DNA from: Avena insularis
Lineage: Eukaryota > Streptophyta > Magnoliopsida > Poales > Poaceae
Reading direction: 5' to 3'
Assembly: GCA_023614405.1 (NCBI GenBank)
Contig: CM042685.1
Coordinates: 187,336,257 to 187,400,256, forward strand
DNA length: 64,000 nucleotides
Shown here: in pieces, positions 59,693-64,000 of the stretch
Layout of the letters: every line of letters starts with the position of its first letter
How positions within the stretch are numbered: the first letter of the stretch is position 1
Translations under genes and position numbers: made by a program
Notes under the pieces: model-generated
What the model was told of the DNA's origin: nothing
The model's input: only the letters and a program-made list of their open reading frames with translations
The model's database searches: none

Positions 59693-61192
59693 TACTTCCC
59701 TAAGTGCAGATATTTGGGTCCCGATCTACACGGACCCCCTTTTTTTGAATAGTTCAAAAATATCGGTTTGAAGTTACAAAAAAATACCGAAAATTCTGAT
59801 TGTATTTTTGGCTGTACAAAAATGTCAAAATCTGACATCTAGAGTTGGGAACAGTGCCAGATTTCAAAACACCAAAATCTGTTAGATTTTCTATTTTGCT
59901 GAGCCCGGAATACAAACTATTTTAAGTGAGACTTAGTGTATTAGATAGAGTACATTATTATCTAGGTAAAGAAAAATTCTGAATTTTTTGATACTTTGAA
60001 ATCAAGTTTTTAAAAAGCAAAAAATAAAGGGCACCACGTAGGCCATGACCAATCGACTTTTTGATCCTGCATCCTCTTTGATCATTTTGTCCCCCATAAA
60101 AACTATAAATGGTGCTCCCACTTGTCCGCCCTTTTGGTATTGGTTCATAAGTGAGACTAACTTAACTTGTTGAAAAGTGAATGTACAAACCCAACATCTG
60201 GGATTAAATCCTCACGAATACGAATTTAGGGTTCAATTTATACTTGAGGACCATGATATCCTGGTACTCATGTAATTTATCTTTATGATCATTAGATAAA
60301 TTGTGGTTTGCAATTTAAATAGAAACCTAAATTCTTTGCACTCATGCAATCCCCAAAACCCAACATCATATTTATGCTTGATGCTTAAGTGATGAGTCTA
60401 TTTTTAATTTTGCATAAGTAGAGCTAGGATTTTGGTATTTTACTCCGCTCGCGCATACCTTTTCCCCTTGTTTTAGCACTGATTTATTAAGTATTTTTTT
60501 TATAAATATATCAATTGAGACTATCATGTTATGTAATATGTAAGTGATAAATGTCATTTAAATGATTTTCCACACACCTAGAAAAAGAGAGGACGTGAGG
60601 AGAAGTTCCATAAGGTTAACTACCTGCTATACGGGCGAAGCCCGCTCGTACGTTTTGCCCGTACCACTTTCCAGGATATCTGCACCGTCAAATACTCTCA
60701 CCACACGAAAACGGATCTTAGATCCGACATTCAAGGACACCTCTAGCCACGAAACACCATGCCGGGAAGGGATATGGAGGATGAACTTGGAGAAGGGAAA
60801 ATCCTTGCTGCTACAAGGATCATCAAAGAACATCACATAATCTCCTTCAACAACAACCATTGCATCTCCATCAACATCATGATTCCCCTCTATTATTCAT
60901 TAGATCTTGTTGTAATTTCAATATAATTGTGGTTTGCACTTGATTTTAACTTTGCACTTTCAATCCGTCCATATGAATATGATGATGTTGATAATTCCCT
61001 CAATGTGTGAGTAGTTCCCTTTGTTCTTGGGGAGATGGAGAAACCCTAGCATTATAATGAAGGGATTTCTATTTTCATGCCCTTGGTTCCTTAGTTGTAC
61101 TCACTTTTCCCCAGCCACTTAACTTTTCCTTAATTTTGCCCATCTCCTTGTCCAAACTCTCGCATGGTCTGAAACTCGCTGTCCTCAGCCTT
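59693..61192. other. AT-rich intergenic DNA, no gene recognised
   Basis: No supported gene. A 92-codon frame at 60562-60840 has no domain and is open on both strands in part. A short GC stem-loop (CGGGCGAAGCCCG) lies at about 60641. Otherwise the stretch is AT-rich and unremarkable. Confidence 0.5.
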
Positions 61193-61355
61193 GCCGTTAC
61201 ATGATGACAAGCGGGGCAGCATTCAGTCAGGTCCCGTAGTGGACCCTCGCCGTTACATGCTGACAAGTGGGGCTAGGTCTGTTAGGTCCCGTAGTGGATC
61301 CTTGCGGTTACATGCTGACAAGTGGGGCGGCGTTAAGTTGGTTCCCGTAGTGGGC
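61193..61355. repeat. Minisatellite, 55-56 bp x 3
   Basis: Units start GC(C/G)GTTACATG at 61193, 61249 and 61304. Each contains TGACAAG(C/T)GGGGC and GTCCCGTAGTGG (TTCCCGTAGTGG in the third). GC-rich within AT-rich surroundings. Confidence 0.8.
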
Positions 61356-61770
61356 ACCTCTCTCCACTTATCCAGATCAGCATGAGACCCACAGATTATC
61401 CACGTGAGCGTCAGACCCACAACTTATCCACGTGAGACAGCATAGCGCCCACGCCCGTGCCATTGCCTCCCCTTTATTCTTCTTCTTGACGGCATTTACG
61501 GAGATTCACTTTGGACTCCCGTTCATCCCGGCGCAGATGGTGCCATCCGTTGACCTGTATGAAGGATGACAATGGCAACCATGCATAGATAAGGTTAGAT
61601 CTCGCACCAAAATGTTCGATTAGGCGGAGCGCTTGCTGTGTAGAATGTCGTTGGCGAGCCGTTTCGATGATTTAATTGGTTTATCGAGTTAATGTGTACT
61701 TCAATCAAGTAAAGAGTGTTTATAATTAAAAATAGGGAGATGGATGTATAAGAAATAATAAAATCACACA
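61356..61770. other. Short intergenic stretch
   Basis: Contains two CCACAACTTATCCACGTGAG-like repeats (about 61393 and 61418) that include a CACGTG box. No gene seen. Confidence 0.4.
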
Positions 61771-62200
61771 ACTCTTGAACACTTTCAAATTAAAAAATTA
61801 TACAACTCTTAATGTAAAAAAGTGTTTATAATTGACACAACTCTTGAATACTTTCAAATTAAAAAATTATAGAACTCTTAATGTACAAGAGTGTATATAA
61901 CTCTTGATCACTTTTAAATTAAAAAAATATACAACTCTCAATGTAAAATAGTTTTAGTATTGACACAACTCTTGAAGACTTTCAAATTAATAAAATTATA
62001 CAACTCTTAATGTAAAAGAGTGTTTATAATTGACACAACTCTTGAACACTTTCAAATAAAAAAAATTCTACAACTCTTAATGTAAAAGAGTGTTTATAAT
62101 TGACATAATTCTTGCGCACTTTAAAATTGAAAAATTTATAAAACTCTTAATGTAAAAGAGTGTTTATAATTGACACAACTCTTGAACACTTTCAAATTAC
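61771..62200. repeat. Tandem repeat, about 69 bp x 6-7
   Basis: ACTCTTGA-type unit starts at 61771, 61840, 61900, 61968, 62038, 62108 and 62178. The unit is CACAACTCTTGAACACTTTC plus an A/T run plus ACAACTCTTAATGTAAAAGA plus a GTGTTTATAATTGA tail. CAACTCTT recurs about 35 bp into each unit, so a half-unit structure is visible. The third unit is shortened to about 60 bp. Confidence 0.85.
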
Positions 62201-62203
62201 AAT

Positions 62204-62690
62204 TGGACATGATAATGTTGTCCTAAGAAAATCTTGAGGGTTTACCATTTTAGGCGTGAAAAGTGATCCTAAACTAAAATCTTTATGCCTCGTGCATATA
62301 TCATTATACACCTTTGAACTCTTTGAAATCGCACTTAGGACATGATAATGTTGTGCTAACAAAATCCTGATCATTAATCATTTCATGGAGTGAAATATAA
62401 TTCATTAACTTGCATATACGAAAATTATAAACCTTGGAACACTGTGAAATCGCACTTTATATGTGATAATGATGTGCTAAGAAAATCTTGAGAGATTATC
62501 ATTTTTATAGAATGTAATGCCTAAACTTGCATATGACAAAAATTATACACCTTTAAACTCTTTGAAATTGTACTTAGGACATGATAATGTTGTGCTAATA
62601 AAATCTTGATCATTTATCATTTTCATGGAGTGAAATATAATGCATAAACTTGAATATACGAAAATTATACACCTTTGAAAACTTTCCCTT
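62204..62690. repeat. Tandem repeat, about 120 bp x 4
   Basis: GATAATG(T/A)TGTGCTAA-type starts occur at about 62204, 62337, 62459 and 62577. Shared blocks are AAAATCTTGA, TTATCATTTT, ACTTGCATATACGAAAATTATA and CCTTTGAACTCTTTGAAAT. It abuts the 69 bp array with no spacer. Confidence 0.75.
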
Positions 62691-63559
62691 CAAATTATAT
62701 TCAAAATCATTTGTATATGGAGTTAAAGTACCAGTGGAGAAATTGTTATTTTCCATGGATAGAGGTGACCCGACAAATACATGGGTTATCTTGTCCTAGA
62801 TCATAGAGGATCAATATTGTGGTGACAACTATATCGACCAATCAGAGCGTAGCAGCCACAATGAGCACATGTGTGAGTTTATGACTAAGAGAGAGGGGAA
62901 AACTGAGTAGAACTTAAAAACCAAGGGAAAAACTGACAGAAAGATTCAAATAGAAAACAGAAAGATATTTAAAAAAATGGAAAATACTTCTTTTATACAA
63001 TAAAATACATCTCGGCATATATCAAACTATTTGCAATTCAAATATATATCAGTTTGACAGTTATTGCCTCATTCAGACAAACTATATTTTGGGGAGAGAT
63101 GTTTTGGGAAGAGGATTGAGTAGAAAGTCATGAACCTTCATAGATAGTTGGTGATTTGAGAAGTGGTGATTTAGGTTAAAACTTGATTTATATACATTTC
63201 TTATGGTGGTCACATAATAAGACCTAGGTAGATGCCACTATGTTTTAATCTTTTTGAATTTATTGTGCATAAAATGACTCAATTAGCTAGCTAAAACCCA
63301 TTCATTGACTCTGTTGACCGACCATCGAAGGGTAAAAGTGAGTATATTGCACACAGTGTTATTCTTGGATGGAAAAAAATACAACCAGCTAGTGTTACAC
63401 TCGAGTGTATAACTGAGGACAACTAAGTGGCCAAGGTTATACACGAGGGAAAAAACGTGACGCACAGTATGCGTGTTGCAGTAGACGGGGCAGCAGCGGA
63501 TGTGTGTGGCCGTGCACGGTGCAGTAGCATACGCGGTTACGCGATGCACGGTGGTGCAA
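62691..63559. other. AT-rich sequence upstream of the candidate gene
   Basis: No gene. It contains a CCAATCAG box (about 62838) and, at 63505-63555, direct TGCACGGTG copies with the palindrome CCGTGCACGG. Cis-element roles are unproven. Confidence 0.4.
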
Positions 63560-63684
63560 CGAAACATATCCTTCCTTCACCTTTATAGAGGCCTCCTCAC
63601 TCTCACTCGCTCACTCACTCACGCAACCATCTCCACCGTCCCATCACCTTCGCAAACCCCAAGAAAACCCCAACCACCCCGGTG
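63560..63684 (+). promoter_or_regulatory. Core promoter and CT-rich 5' leader
   Basis: A TATA-like TTTATAGAGG at 63582-63591 is followed by a pyrimidine-rich CTCACTCTCACTCGCTCACT leader and ACCCC-rich sequence up to the ATG at 63685. This is a typical grass nuclear-gene core promoter. Confidence 0.55.
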
Positions 63685-63887
63685 ATGGAGAAGAACTACG
63701 CGGTGGCCATCGTTGCCTCCAAGGCCACCGGTGAGGAGGCCCCTGTCCCCGTACGATCCTCCGTCGAGGCATCGAAGGCATCCGTCGTCCCCGTCCAGAC
63801 CCCCATCCCTGCTTCCGCTGTTGCCACCGGCGAGGAGGCCCCCGCCGGTCTCGAGAAGATCCCGCACGACTGGGACCCCTACGAGGA
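63685..63887 (+). CDS. Candidate host gene, first coding segment (unknown product)
   Basis: The ATG at 63685, in GGTGATGG context, opens a GC-rich frame with strong G/C at third positions, unlike the surrounding AT-rich DNA and transposons. The peptide starts MEKNYAVAIVASKATGEE, is rich in Ala, Val, Pro and Glu, and carries ATGEEAP twice (about residues 14 and 47). It ends GLEKIPHDWDPYED. There is no signal peptide or membrane segment. I do not recognise the family. At 63888 the composition changes abruptly with GTAACACC. That is either a 5' splice site (GAT|GTAACA) opening an AT-rich intron, or the start of an inserted LTR (TGTAACACC). If read through, the frame stops at 63909. It could also be a captured gene fragment. 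Confidence 0.5.
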
Positions 63888-64000
63888 TGTAACACCCCAA
63901 AAATATTGATCAAATTCTAATCACTAAAATTAGGGTTAACAAGAACTTTGATTAAATAAAAATCATATGAATGCATGTGTGTATGTGAGGATTATAAGAA
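63888..64000. other. AT-rich sequence: intron or LTR start
   Basis: It begins TGTAACACCCC, matching the inverted terminus of the LARD LTR end (GGTGTTACA at 21563), but continues differently. It is equally compatible with an intron starting at GTAACA. Only 113 bases are visible. Confidence 0.35.

Noticed and set aside
60630..60665. GC stem-loop CGGGCGAAGCCCG as a Helitron 3' end
   Set aside because: No CTRR after the hairpin on either strand and no matching TC end was found.
60562..60840. 92-codon frame with a partly open opposite strand
   Set aside because: No recognisable domain, codon use is unremarkable, and there is no promoter signal; left as intergenic.
61771..62200. Regularly spaced repeats resembling a CRISPR array
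   Set aside because: Units are contiguous tandem copies without unique spacers, in plant nuclear DNA.

Overview
This window is grass intergenic DNA built almost entirely from nested LTR retrotransposons. It contains several Ty3/gypsy families, a BARE/Angela-like copia LTR (start TGTTGGAAATATGCCCTAGAG), 4.2-4.6 kb LARD-type LTRs, an Athila-like non-autonomous element, a chromovirus and a Stowaway-type MITE. These families, together with CT-rich, high-GC3 coding sequence at the right edge, point to a Pooideae grass (Triticeae or oat relatives). The species cannot be fixed from the window. A 100-base assembly gap lies at 55124-55223. I saw no rRNA, tRNA, CRISPR array or bacterial-type gene.

Layout, left to right. 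1-1080: 5' part of a minus-strand gypsy element. 1081-8658: 3' half of a plus-strand Tat-like gypsy element. It carries an antisense, apparently intron-containing extra ORF (1332-5565) and its 3' LTR, and is broken by an Athila-type LTR (3145-4713) and a solo LTR (6885-8224). 8659-9384: an Athila-like 3' end. 9385-53932: probably one old, about 12.6 kb gypsy element (LTR, PBS, gag, pro, RT, RNase H, integrase, antisense ORF, LTR), split by three insertion complexes. These are a LARD solo LTR (11525-21563) that itself holds a chromovirus (12431-18270); an Athila-like gag-pro element (21750-28602); and a copia solo LTR (30708-45222) that holds a LARD solo LTR (30890-35530) and an inverted LARD composite (35685-43811). 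The LTR at 53368-53932 is followed by another PBS and gag of the same family, which implies a tandem LTR-internal-LTR-internal arrangement. 55224-59348: 3' part of a copia element with its 3' LTR. 59349-63480: AT-rich intergenic DNA with a MITE and three tandem-repeat arrays. 63560-64000: promoter and first coding segment of what may be the only host gene.

Nearly all transposon coding sequence is broken by frameshifts and stops. The younger layers (chromovirus, Athila-like element, two of the LARD insertions) can be placed by their target-site duplications, and removing them largely restores the interrupted sequences. The most unusual object is the 8.1 kb unit at 35685-43811. It has perfect GATCC duplications, but both ends are the 5' (U3) end of the same long LTR, so the unit has about 1.45 kb terminal inverted repeats. 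Its middle derives from a different LTR subfamily.
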